Assembly: GCF_002269255.1 (NCBI RefSeq)
Contig: NZ_CP022823.1
Span: 496,001 to 560,000, forward strand
DNA from: Klebsiella quasivariicola
GTDB taxonomy: Bacteria > Pseudomonadota > Gammaproteobacteria > Enterobacterales > Enterobacteriaceae
Reading direction: 5' to 3'
DNA: 64,000 bases
Part shown: positions 33,182-40,673 of the stretch, one piece after another
Layout: every line of letters starts with the position of its first letter
How positions within the stretch are numbered: position 1 is the stretch's first letter
Program-made: the position numbers and the translations under genes
Notes under the pieces: generated by a model
What the model saw: only the letters and a program-made list of their open reading frames with translations
What the model was told of the DNA's origin: nothing
Database searches by the model: none

Positions 33182-33224
33182 CAAGCACAAGGAAGCAATC
33201 GCGATAATTGTTTTCGTGTGCTTG
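33182..33224 (+). terminator. Long hairpin between citF and the transporter, attenuator-like
   Basis: Starting 12 bases after citF, an 18-bp stem with one A-G mismatch and two G-T pairs is closed by a seven-base loop (CGCGATA). Outer arms CAAGCACA and TGTGCTTG pair perfectly. The downstream ATTTATTTATC is only moderately T-rich, so it may be a partial terminator or a 3' stabiliser that lowers expression of downstream genes relative to citDEF. Confidence 0.6.
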
Positions 33225-33259
33225 ATTTATTTATCACTGTATCCTAAAAGAGTAATCAT

Positions 33260-34525
33260 ATGGCTATTCAAATTTTGTCATTATTTTTTCTCATATTTGC
33301 TATAGTTCTTGGTTTTTTTAAGAAAACGAATATTGGTTTTGTGGCTTTTGGTTGTGTTCTGATTTTATCGACGATTGGGGGATTGAAGGCGTCTGTAGTT
33401 TTAGCGTGTTTTCCTGAAAAATTATTTATCACATTACTTGGTACTATGTTTTTTTTCTGTCTGTTACAGCAAAATCAGACACTGGAGCTGCTTTCCAGGA
33501 AAATGGTTGTGGCAGTAGGAAAGCAAGCATGGCTTATTCCAATTATTATCTATCTGGTATCATGGGGGCTCTCCGCTGCGGGTCCTGGCGCAATCTCCGT
33601 ACAGTCAGTGATGATCATTTTCGCCGTGTCATTAGCTGTGCAAATGAACGCCTCACCTGTATTATTAGGTTCGATGGCGATTCTTGGCGCGGTCGGTGGC
33701 ACAACATCGCCAATTGCATTGTCCGGTATTATTGTTACTGATATTACTAATTCTCTTGGATATCATGGTGTAGCCCAACCGGTATTTATTGCCGTCAGTA
33801 TCGTTAACTTTATATGTGCAATGTTGTTGTATGTCGGATTTAAAGGTTATGCACTTAATGCGGGAAATCTTAATTCGATTCCACAGCTTCCGAAATTTAA
33901 TAAAAAACAAACAATAAGCATTGTGGCTATAGTTGCATTGATTGTCGTAGTCGTGGGGTTACGCTATGATGTTGGGCTGGTGGCATTTACATTATCGCTC
34001 TTGCTTATTTTATGCGAGGCCGTAGATGAAAAATCAGCAGTGAAATTAATCCCATGGAACGTGCTTATTCTTATCTGTGGTGTGAGTGTTTTAATGAGTG
34101 TAACAAGCTTGTTAGGTGGAATAGACTTGCTGTCTCACTTCCTTTCATCGCTAATGAATGATAAAACAGCCTCTCCGCTTATTGGTCTTACAGCTGGGAT
34201 AATGTCATGGTTCAGTTCAGCGAATGGTGTCGTTCTTCCTACGCTAATACCAACGGTTCCTGGAATTGTGAATAATATTGGCGGTGGAATTAGTTTGCCT
34301 GAGCTGGTGATGGCAATTGTAGGTGGTGCGACAGTTGCCGGAATTAGTCCTCTTTCAACAGGCGGTAGCCTTATTCTGGCAACTTATGCGCAGGAAGCAA
34401 AGGTTTCAGATAATGCTCTACAATCGATATTTTCCAGACTCTTCTTGCTGTCTTTCGGCGTTGTAGTCGTAGTGATGATTTTTGCTGGAGTGAATGGTTT
34501 TAAATTATTTGTGACAGGAGTGTAA
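33260..34525 (+). CDS. Dicarboxylate carrier of the MatC type
   Basis: A 421-residue membrane protein with about ten to twelve hydrophobic helices. Its N-terminal half (MAIQILSLFFLIFAIVLGFF... and SAAGPGAISVQSVMI) resembles the MatC N-terminal domain family of malonate/dicarboxylate carriers within the ion transporter superfamily. It is unlike CitS or CitT, the citrate carriers of Klebsiella and E. coli, so the pathway substrate may not be citrate. It lies between citF and the lactonase gene; its stop directly abuts the next ATG. Confidence 0.8.
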   Translation: MAIQILSLFFLIFAIVLGFFKKTNIGFVAFGCVLILSTIGGLKASVVLACFPEKLFITLLGTMFFFCLLQQNQTLELLSRKMVVAVGKQAWLIPIIIYLVSWGLSAAGPGAISVQSVMIIFAVSLAVQMNASPVLLGSMAILGAVGGTTSPIALSGIIVTDITNSLGYHGVAQPVFIAVSIVNFICAMLLYVGFKGYALNAGNLNSIPQLPKFNKKQTISIVAIVALIVVVVGLRYDVGLVAFTLSLLLILCEAVDEKSAVKLIPWNVLILICGVSVLMSVTSLLGGIDLLSHFLSSLMNDKTASPLIGLTAGIMSWFSSANGVVLPTLIPTVPGIVNNIGGGISLPELVMAIVGGATVAGISPLSTGGSLILATYAQEAKVSDNALQSIFSRLFLLSFGVVVVVMIFAGVNGFKLFVTGV

Positions 34526-35575
34526 ATGATGAATGGATTACTATTTGTTGGCTGCCGTACGACGAAAGAACGAGGTGCCAGAGGTAAAGGAATTAAAGCA
34601 TTTGAGACCAATACGACTACCCCAGGAGTGTTGAAGCATTTAACCTCTGGGCTGGTTAATCCCTCATGGTTGTGCCTGGATGAAAAAAAAGAATTTCTTT
34701 ATACCATTCATGGTGATATGAGCGATGTGTCTGCATTTTCTATTAATAAAATTAACGGAGGATTAACCAGGATTAATACCGTGTCTACGGCTGGTGAAAA
34801 TCCTGTCCATATTTCAATAGACAAGACTAACCGCTGGGTTTTTGTCGCCAACCTGCAGACAGGAACAATTTCCGTAATTCCACGAAACTCTGATGGTAGC
34901 CTCGGGAATTTACATAAATTGTATACTATTCCGGGCCTGACCGACGGCGCAATTTCTCATCCTCATCAGGTATTCCAGGATATATCTCGTAACTACCTGG
35001 TTGTCCCATGTCAGGGGCGAAAATATGGCTTTGGACAGATAGTTGTTTTCCGTATTAATTCAGTCGATGGCACGCTGGAAGAAACATGTACGGTACGTAG
35101 TCGTGAACTGGCGGAACCAAGGCACTGCGTATTTCATGCCAGTAATCGCTACTGTTATTGCGTTAATGAGAAAGATTTTACTATTACCGCCTACTCTTTT
35201 GATGAGACGCAAGGGGTGTTATCTCCTTTCCAGGTCATTCCTACGCTTCCGGATACCTGCACCGATGATGGATGGGCCAGCGGTATTATTATGGATCAAA
35301 CATCGCGTTTCGTTATCGTGTCTAATCGTAAGCAAAACAGCATTTCCTCACTGCTGGTTGACCCAAACACTGGAAGGTTAACACTAATTGATACAATGGG
35401 GTCGTTTGGAGAACAGCCGAGGTTTATTTATCTATTGCCGAATGGTCTGTTGTTAGTGGCGAATGAATTAACCGATTCTCTTGAGTTTTTTAATCTGGAT
35501 GATAATGGAAAATTTCATCATCTAAACATGCAGATTAAAACGGAAAGTCCGGTAAGCGCTGTTTCCTGGCAGTAA
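34526..35575 (+). CDS. Lactonase-family seven-bladed beta-propeller protein
   Basis: A 349-residue protein matching the Lactonase family (PF10282; 6-phosphogluconolactonase Pgl and carboxymuconate cyclase relatives). Repeated blade motifs are seen, for example NPSWLCLDEKKEFLYTIH, NPVHISIDKTNRWVFVAN, PHQVFQDISRNYLVVP and EPRHCVFHASNRYCYCVNE. No signal peptide, so cytosolic. Its place directly after the carrier suggests it opens a lactone form of the substrate, for instance of a hydroxylated tricarboxylate; that is inference. Start 34526 or 34529, both close to AGGAG. Confidence 0.82.
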   Translation: MMNGLLFVGCRTTKERGARGKGIKAFETNTTTPGVLKHLTSGLVNPSWLCLDEKKEFLYTIHGDMSDVSAFSINKINGGLTRINTVSTAGENPVHISIDKTNRWVFVANLQTGTISVIPRNSDGSLGNLHKLYTIPGLTDGAISHPHQVFQDISRNYLVVPCQGRKYGFGQIVVFRINSVDGTLEETCTVRSRELAEPRHCVFHASNRYCYCVNEKDFTITAYSFDETQGVLSPFQVIPTLPDTCTDDGWASGIIMDQTSRFVIVSNRKQNSISSLLVDPNTGRLTLIDTMGSFGEQPRFIYLLPNGLLLVANELTDSLEFFNLDDNGKFHHLNMQIKTESPVSAVSWQ

Positions 35576-35584
35576 CGCCTTGAG

Positions 35585-35632
35585 TGTAAATAACAATTGA
35601 GTAATTTAATTGTTTGCTGGTTGTTATTTACA
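35585..35632 (+). other. 12-bp inverted repeat between lactonase gene and citG
   Basis: Perfect arms TGTAAATAACAA (35585-35596) and TTGTTATTTACA (35621-35632), with an inner CAATT/AATTG pair, fill most of the 79-base gap. No strong T-run follows. It could be an mRNA hairpin that sets relative expression, or a regulator site. Confidence 0.55.
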
Positions 35633-35654
35633 CAGATTTTACAGAGAGTATTGA

Positions 35655-36545
35655 ATGACTCACACCACAATAAATATGTCCATAGATATCGTGTGCGAAT
35701 ACTTCACTCAACTAGTACTACGCGCTATGCAGACGGAGGTTAATCTAACACCTAAACCGGGGTTGGTCGATTCAAGAAATAGTGGTGCTCATTGTGATAT
35801 GGATCTACAGGATTTTCATCGTAGCGCTAAAGCAATATCTGTTTATGTTCCGGAATTTATTTTATGTGGGTTTTCAACTGCTAAAAAGGATACGCGTTTG
35901 ATCTTAAGCGAGTTGCGTATTCCCGGGAAAAAATGTGAGCAGGCAATGTATAAGGCGACATCTGGAGTAAATACACATAAAGGAGCCCTGTTCTCTCTGG
36001 GATTATTTTGTGCCGCGATTGGTCGTCATTATGCGTTGAATCAGTCGTTGACGCCTCGGGCGCTAAGCCATACGGTGGCGAGTATTTGTCAGGGAATCGT
36101 GAACCGTGAACTGAACGGACTTTCTGAGCATTATAATTTGACAGCTGGACAGTTATTGTTTGTTAAATATGGACTTACCGGTGCGCGAGGCGAAGCCGAG
36201 AATGGTTATCCGTTAGTGATCAATATTGCGCTGCCCTATTTCCGACAGCAAATAAAGTCTGGTTTAAGTCAAGATTATTCATTGCTAAATACATTGTTAT
36301 TAATCATGTCATATAACAATGACACGAATATTGTTTCAAGAGGTGGGCTGTCATCATTGCAGTGGATTAAAGATTGTGCTGAAGGTTTATTACAAAATGG
36401 CGGAGTTCGTTCAGCAAGTGACTTACCGGGGATTTATCAGCTCGATGATCTCTGTATTTCCCGCAACCTCAGCCCCGGCGGCAGCGCTGATTTACTGATG
36501 TTGACCTGGTTTCTTTCACACTTTCACGAAGAGGAGAGTCAATGA
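35655..36545 (+). CDS. citG: Triphosphoribosyl-dephospho-CoA synthase
   Basis: A 296-residue CitG: TEVNLTPKPGLVDSRNSGAH, SGVNTHKGALFSLGLFCA, GARGEAENGYPLV, NNDTNIVSRGG and NLSPGGSADLL are the family motifs. It makes the precursor of the citrate lyase prosthetic group from ATP and dephospho-CoA. The transferase CitX that loads it onto CitD is not in the window. The gene is AT-rich except its last 100 bases, which turn GC-rich as they enter oadG; the stop overlaps the oadG start (ATGA). Confidence 0.94.
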   Translation: MTHTTINMSIDIVCEYFTQLVLRAMQTEVNLTPKPGLVDSRNSGAHCDMDLQDFHRSAKAISVYVPEFILCGFSTAKKDTRLILSELRIPGKKCEQAMYKATSGVNTHKGALFSLGLFCAAIGRHYALNQSLTPRALSHTVASICQGIVNRELNGLSEHYNLTAGQLLFVKYGLTGARGEAENGYPLVINIALPYFRQQIKSGLSQDYSLLNTLLLIMSYNNDTNIVSRGGLSSLQWIKDCAEGLLQNGGVRSASDLPGIYQLDDLCISRNLSPGGSADLLMLTWFLSHFHEEESQ

Positions 36546-36793
36546 CTGACAATGCTGTACTGCTGGGTGAAGGCTTCACCCTGATGTTCCTCGGCATGGG
36601 ATTCGTGCTGGCGTTTCTGTTCCTGCTGATTTTCGCCATTCAGGGCATGTCCGCCGCCGTCAACCGCTTCTTCCCTGAACCGGTCCCGGTACCGAAGGCG
36701 ACACCTGCCGCCGCCGCGTCCGCGGACGACTTCGCCCGCCTGAAGCCGGCGATTGTCGCCGCCATTCACCACCATCGCCGTCTTCACCCTTAA
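36542..36793 (+). CDS. oadG: Oxaloacetate decarboxylase gamma subunit (copy 2)
   Basis: An 83-residue OadG with one membrane helix (about 14-35), a Pro/Ala linker that here contains a lysine (PVPKATP), and the zinc-binding tail IHHHRRLHP. It differs from copy 1 at about 13 positions, all in the first 62 residues. It starts inside the citG stop codon, so it is coupled to the citrate-lyase-like operon rather than having its own promoter close by. Confidence 0.9.
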   Translation: MTDNAVLLGEGFTLMFLGMGFVLAFLFLLIFAIQGMSAAVNRFFPEPVPVPKATPAAAASADDFARLKPAIVAAIHHHRRLHP

Positions 36794-36808
36794 TTCACGG
36801 AGGAATTC

Positions 36809-38572
36809 ATGACCGTTGCCATTACCGATGTCGTCCTGCGCGACGCCCACCAGTCCCTGTTCGCCACCCGCCTGCGTCTCGACGATATGCTGCCCGTTGC
36901 CGCTGCGCTCGACGACGTTGGCTACCGCTCGCTTGAGTGCTGGGGCGGCGCCACCTTTGACGCCTGCATCCGCTTTCTCGGCGAGGACCCGTGGGTCCGC
37001 CTGCGCGAGCTGAAAAAGGCGATGCCGAAGACCCCGCTGCAGATGCTGCTCCGCGGCCAGAACCTGCTCGGCTACCGCCACTACGCCGACGATGTGGTGG
37101 AGCGCTTTGTCGAACGCGCCGTCAAAAACGGCATGGACGTCTTCCGTGTCTTCGATGCCATGAACGACCCGCGCAATATGAAAGCCGCCCTGCAGGCGGT
37201 CCGCCGCCACGGCGCCCATGCCCAGGGCACGCTCTCCTACACCACCAGCCCGGTCCACACCCTGCAGACCTGGCTGGATTTAACCGAACAGCTGCTGGAG
37301 ACCGGCGTCGACTCCGTCGCCATCAAGGACATGTCCGGTATCCTGACGCCGGGGGCGGCGTATGAGCTGGTCAGCGAAATCAAAAAACGCTACGACGTCA
37401 CCCTGCACCTGCACTGTCACGCCACCACCGGCATGGCGGAGATGGCCCTGCTGAAGGCCATTGAGGCGGGCGTGGACGGCGTCGACACCGCCATCTCCTC
37501 AATGAGCGCCACCTACGGCCACCCGGCCACCGAGGCGCTGGTGGCGACGCTGGCCGGTACGCCGTATGACACCGGGCTGGATATCCACAGGCTGGAGAGC
37601 ATCGCCGCGTACTTCCGCGAGGTGCGCAAAAAATACCACGCCTTCGAAGGCCAGCTGAAGGGCACCGACAGCCGTATCCTCGTCGCCCAGGTCCCGGGCG
37701 GGATGCTCACCAACCTCGAAAGCCAGCTGAAGCAGCAGAGCGCGACGGACAAACTCGACCTGGTGCTGGCGGAAATCCCCCGCGTGCGTGAAGACCTCGG
37801 CTTCATCCCGCTGGTGACCCCGACCTCGCAGATTGTCGGCACCCAGGCGGTGCTCAACGTCCTGACCGGCGAGCGCTACAGGACCATCGCGAAGGAGACC
37901 GCCGGTATTCTGAAGGGCGAGTACGGCCGCACCCCGGCGCCGGTGAACGCCGCCCTGCAGGCGCGGGTGCTTGACGGCGCTGAGGCCATCACCTGCCGCC
38001 CGGCCGACCTGCTGAAGCCGGAGCTGGCCGCGCTGGAAGCCGACGTGAAGCGCCAGGCGCAGGAGAAGGGCATCACCCTCGCGCAGAACGCCATCGACGA
38101 CGTGCTCACCGTGGCGCTGTTCCCGCAACCCGGCCTGAAGTTCCTTGAGAACCGCCACAACCCGGCGGCCTTTGAGCCGGTGCCGCAGGTGGAAGCCGCG
38201 CAGCCGGTGGCAAAAGCAGAGAAGCCTGCCGCCTCCGGCGTCTACACCGTGGAAGTGGAAGGCAAAGCCTTTGTGGTCAAAGTCAGCGACGGCGGCGACG
38301 TCAGCCAGCTGACGGCAGCCTCTTCCGCACCGGTTCAGGCCGCCGCCCCGGCCGGCGCCGGCACCCCGGTGACCGCCCCGCTGGCGGGCACCATCTGGAA
38401 AGTCATCGTCAGTGAAGGCCAGACGGTGGCCGCAGGCGACGTGCTGCTGATTCTGGAAGCCATGAAGATGGAAACCGAAATCCGCGCCGCGCAGGCCGGC
38501 ACCGTACGCGGTATCGCGGTGAAAGCCGGCGACGCGGTGGCGGTCGGCGACACCCTGCTGACCCTGGCGTAA
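36809..38572 (+). CDS. oadA: Oxaloacetate decarboxylase alpha subunit, biotin protein (copy 2)
   Basis: A 587-residue OadA, about 13 substitutions from copy 1, clustered near residues 246-260 and 309-320 (for example TPYDTGLDIHR against TKHDTGLDIHK). Carboxyltransferase, linker and biotinyl domains and the EAMKMET biotin lysine (553) are intact. Here it would decarboxylate oxaloacetate made by the CitDEF-like lyase. GGAGGAATTC precedes the ATG. Confidence 0.95.
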   Translation: MTVAITDVVLRDAHQSLFATRLRLDDMLPVAAALDDVGYRSLECWGGATFDACIRFLGEDPWVRLRELKKAMPKTPLQMLLRGQNLLGYRHYADDVVERFVERAVKNGMDVFRVFDAMNDPRNMKAALQAVRRHGAHAQGTLSYTTSPVHTLQTWLDLTEQLLETGVDSVAIKDMSGILTPGAAYELVSEIKKRYDVTLHLHCHATTGMAEMALLKAIEAGVDGVDTAISSMSATYGHPATEALVATLAGTPYDTGLDIHRLESIAAYFREVRKKYHAFEGQLKGTDSRILVAQVPGGMLTNLESQLKQQSATDKLDLVLAEIPRVREDLGFIPLVTPTSQIVGTQAVLNVLTGERYRTIAKETAGILKGEYGRTPAPVNAALQARVLDGAEAITCRPADLLKPELAALEADVKRQAQEKGITLAQNAIDDVLTVALFPQPGLKFLENRHNPAAFEPVPQVEAAQPVAKAEKPAASGVYTVEVEGKAFVVKVSDGGDVSQLTAASSAPVQAAAPAGAGTPVTAPLAGTIWKVIVSEGQTVAAGDVLLILEAMKMETEIRAAQAGTVRGIAVKAGDAVAVGDTLLTLA

Positions 38573-38587
38573 GGAAAAGGAACGGAA

Positions 38588-39889
38588 ATGGAAAGTCTGA
38601 ACGCCCTGATTCAGGGCATGGGGCTGATGCACCTCGGTGCCGGCCAGGCCATCATGCTGCTGGTCAGCCTGCTGCTGCTCTGGCTGGCCATCGCGAAGAA
38701 GTTCGAGCCGTTACTGCTGCTGCCGATTGGCTTCGGCGGCCTGCTGTCGAACATCCCGGAGGCCGGACTGGCGCTCACCGCCCTGGAGAGCCTGCTGGCC
38801 CACCACGACCCGGCGCAGCTGGCGGTGATTGCCGCGAAGCTCCACTGCGCGCCGGACGTCCACGCCATTAAGGACGCGCTGGCCCTGGCCCTGCCGTCGG
38901 TGCAGGGGCAGATGGAGACGCTGGCGGTGGACATGGGCTACTCCGCCGGGGTGCTGGCCATCTTCTATAAGGTGGCCATCGGCTCGGGCATCGCCCCGCT
39001 GGTCATCTTTATGGGCGTCGGGGCGATGACCGACTTCGGCCCGCTGCTGGCCAACCCGCGCACCCTGCTGCTGGGGGCGGCGGCGCAGTTCGGTATCTTC
39101 GCCACCGTGCTCGGGGCGCTGACGCTGAACTACTTCGGCATCATCAGCTTCACCCTGCCGCAGGCGGCGGCCATCGGCATTATCGGCGGCGCCGACGGCC
39201 CGACGGCCATCTACCTGTCGGGCAAGCTGGCGCCGGAATTACTCGGGGCCATCGCGGTGGCGGCCTACTCGTACATGGCGCTGGTGCCGCTGATCCAGCC
39301 GCCGATCGCGAAGGCGCTGACCACGGATAAGGAGCGGAAGATCCGCATGGTACAGCTGCGCACGGTGAGCCGGCGGGAGAAGATCCTGTTCCCGGCGGTG
39401 CTGTTGCTGCTGGTGGCGCTGCTGCTGCCGGACGCCGCGCCGCTGCTGGGGATGTTCTGCTTCGGCAACCTGATGCGCGAGAGCGGGGTGGTGGAGCGGC
39501 TGAGCGACACGGTGCAGAACGCGCTGATCAACATCGTGACCATCTTCCTCGGGCTGTCGGTGGGGGCCAAGCTGGTGGCGGACAAGTTCCTGCAGCCGCA
39601 GACGCTGGGGATCCTGGTGCTGGGGGTGATCGCCTTCTGCGTGGGGACCGCGGCCGGGGTGCTGATGGCGAAGCTGATGAACGTGTTCAGTAAACACAAA
39701 ATCAACCCGCTGATCGGCTCGGCGGGGGTGTCGGCAGTGCCGATGGCGGCCAGGGTGTCGAACAAGGTGGGTCTGGAGTCGGACGCGCAGAACTTCCTGC
39801 TGATGCACGCGATGGGCCCGAACGTGGCCGGGGTGATCGGCTCGGCGATAGCCGCCGGGGTGATGCTCAAGTACGTGCTGGCGATGTAA
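38588..39889 (+). CDS. oadB: Oxaloacetate decarboxylase beta subunit, sodium pump (copy 2)
   Basis: A 433-residue OadB with Asp203 in GGADGPTAIYL and about five differences from copy 1 (for instance PPIAKAL against PPIMKAL, GLESDAQ against GLDADGQ). It exports sodium while decarboxylating carboxybiotin. Similarity to copy 1 ends abruptly at the stop codon; a REP-like element follows here but not there. Confidence 0.95.
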   Translation: MESLNALIQGMGLMHLGAGQAIMLLVSLLLLWLAIAKKFEPLLLLPIGFGGLLSNIPEAGLALTALESLLAHHDPAQLAVIAAKLHCAPDVHAIKDALALALPSVQGQMETLAVDMGYSAGVLAIFYKVAIGSGIAPLVIFMGVGAMTDFGPLLANPRTLLLGAAAQFGIFATVLGALTLNYFGIISFTLPQAAAIGIIGGADGPTAIYLSGKLAPELLGAIAVAAYSYMALVPLIQPPIAKALTTDKERKIRMVQLRTVSRREKILFPAVLLLLVALLLPDAAPLLGMFCFGNLMRESGVVERLSDTVQNALINIVTIFLGLSVGAKLVADKFLQPQTLGILVLGVIAFCVGTAAGVLMAKLMNVFSKHKINPLIGSAGVSAVPMAARVSNKVGLESDAQNFLLMHAMGPNVAGVIGSAIAAGVMLKYVLAM

Positions 39890-39898
39890 ACCGGTACC

Positions 39899-40003
39899 TG
39901 TCCGGGCTACCGGATTGCATGGATCTGTAGCCCGGACAGATGCGCAGCATCGCCTCCGGGAAATACGTTCTCCCGGCTTGCGCTGCGCTGAGCCAGGCTA
40001 CGG
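39899..40003. repeat. REP/BIME-like palindromic element
   Basis: Perfect 12-base arms TGTCCGGGCTAC (39899-39910) and GTAGCCCGGACA (39927-39938), then a second inverted pair CCGGGA/TCCCGG (39956-39976) and a trailing AGGCTACGGG. GTAGCCCGG cores with GCGCAGC-type inner bases are typical of Klebsiella REP elements. It sits inside the operon between oadB and the CitG-like gene. Confidence 0.7.
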
Positions 40004-40049
40004 GTTCACAGCCGTCTGCAAGCCGGGAATACCCTACAAGGAGAAAGAG

Positions 40050-40673
40050 ATGTCTGAAACAGCAATACCTGAATATACCGCCTCCCGGGTCACCAGGACC
40101 TCGCTGGCAGGCTACCTTCATCAGTCGCTGGAACAGGTCTGCAAGCTGGCCTCTGGCCTGAAAATGCTCCAGCTACCGGTCAATGACACCGATCGAACCG
40201 CTGTAGTACTTACGGAGCCGGTCTACGCCGCTGCCGGGTTGCGCCTTGCCCGCCAGCAGCCCCTGGCGCAGAACCCGCTTTGTGACGATGTGCTGCGGCG
40301 CTTTCGTCATGCCCCCGGTCTGACGGCAGATCTGCCCGCCCTGGTTGAGACCGTGCGCAGCGTGGCGCTGCCGGTCTGGTCACGCCTGCGTCGCGATGGA
40401 CACGGCGATGATACGGCTGTCAGGCAGACGCTGCTGCATATTCTGGCCTGGCGAAGCGAGTCGCCATGGCTGCAGGATCAGGCCCAGAGAATACTCTGGC
40501 AGGGCGGCGTACTGGGGGAGAAAGGGTACGCCGTGTTAACATCCCTCGACGATGAAGCCGCCCCCCGGTGCATTGGGTTCTGCGGGCTGAGTGAACTACT
40601 GACCACCACCGGTTTTTTAGTCCACTTTCCGGCAGGACCTCTGTTTTCTGAAGAATATCCAGAGAGTTATTAA
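40050..40673 (+). CDS. CitG-like protein lacking the CitG catalytic motifs (copy 2)
   Basis: A 207-residue paralogue of the protein at 4334. Shared C-terminal segments are TVRSVALPVWSRLRRD, LLHILAWRSESPW, QAQRILWQGGVLGEKG and TTGFLVHFPAGPLFS. The N-terminal halves are hard to align, so divergence is far greater than between the adjacent oadGAB copies. As in copy 1, the NDTN and RGG motifs of CitG are missing. AAGGAG stands before the ATG at 40050; an in-frame ATG at 39915 would start inside the REP element. Its stop overlaps the next ATG (TAATG). Function unknown; constant pairing with oadB suggests a role in the decarboxylase. Confidence 0.7.
   Translation: MSETAIPEYTASRVTRTSLAGYLHQSLEQVCKLASGLKMLQLPVNDTDRTAVVLTEPVYAAAGLRLARQQPLAQNPLCDDVLRRFRHAPGLTADLPALVETVRSVALPVWSRLRRDGHGDDTAVRQTLLHILAWRSESPWLQDQAQRILWQGGVLGEKGYAVLTSLDDEAAPRCIGFCGLSELLTTTGFLVHFPAGPLFSEEYPESY

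Larger units (their letters stand above)
36542..39889 (+). repeat. oadGAB copy 2, long direct repeat with 927-4274
   Basis: Second copy of the oadG-oadA-oadB block, same orientation. Near identity runs from the 3' end of oadG through oadB and stops at the oadB stop codon; the spacers between genes differ more than the coding sequence around them (oadA-oadB spacer: about 4 of 15 bases). Confidence 0.9.
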
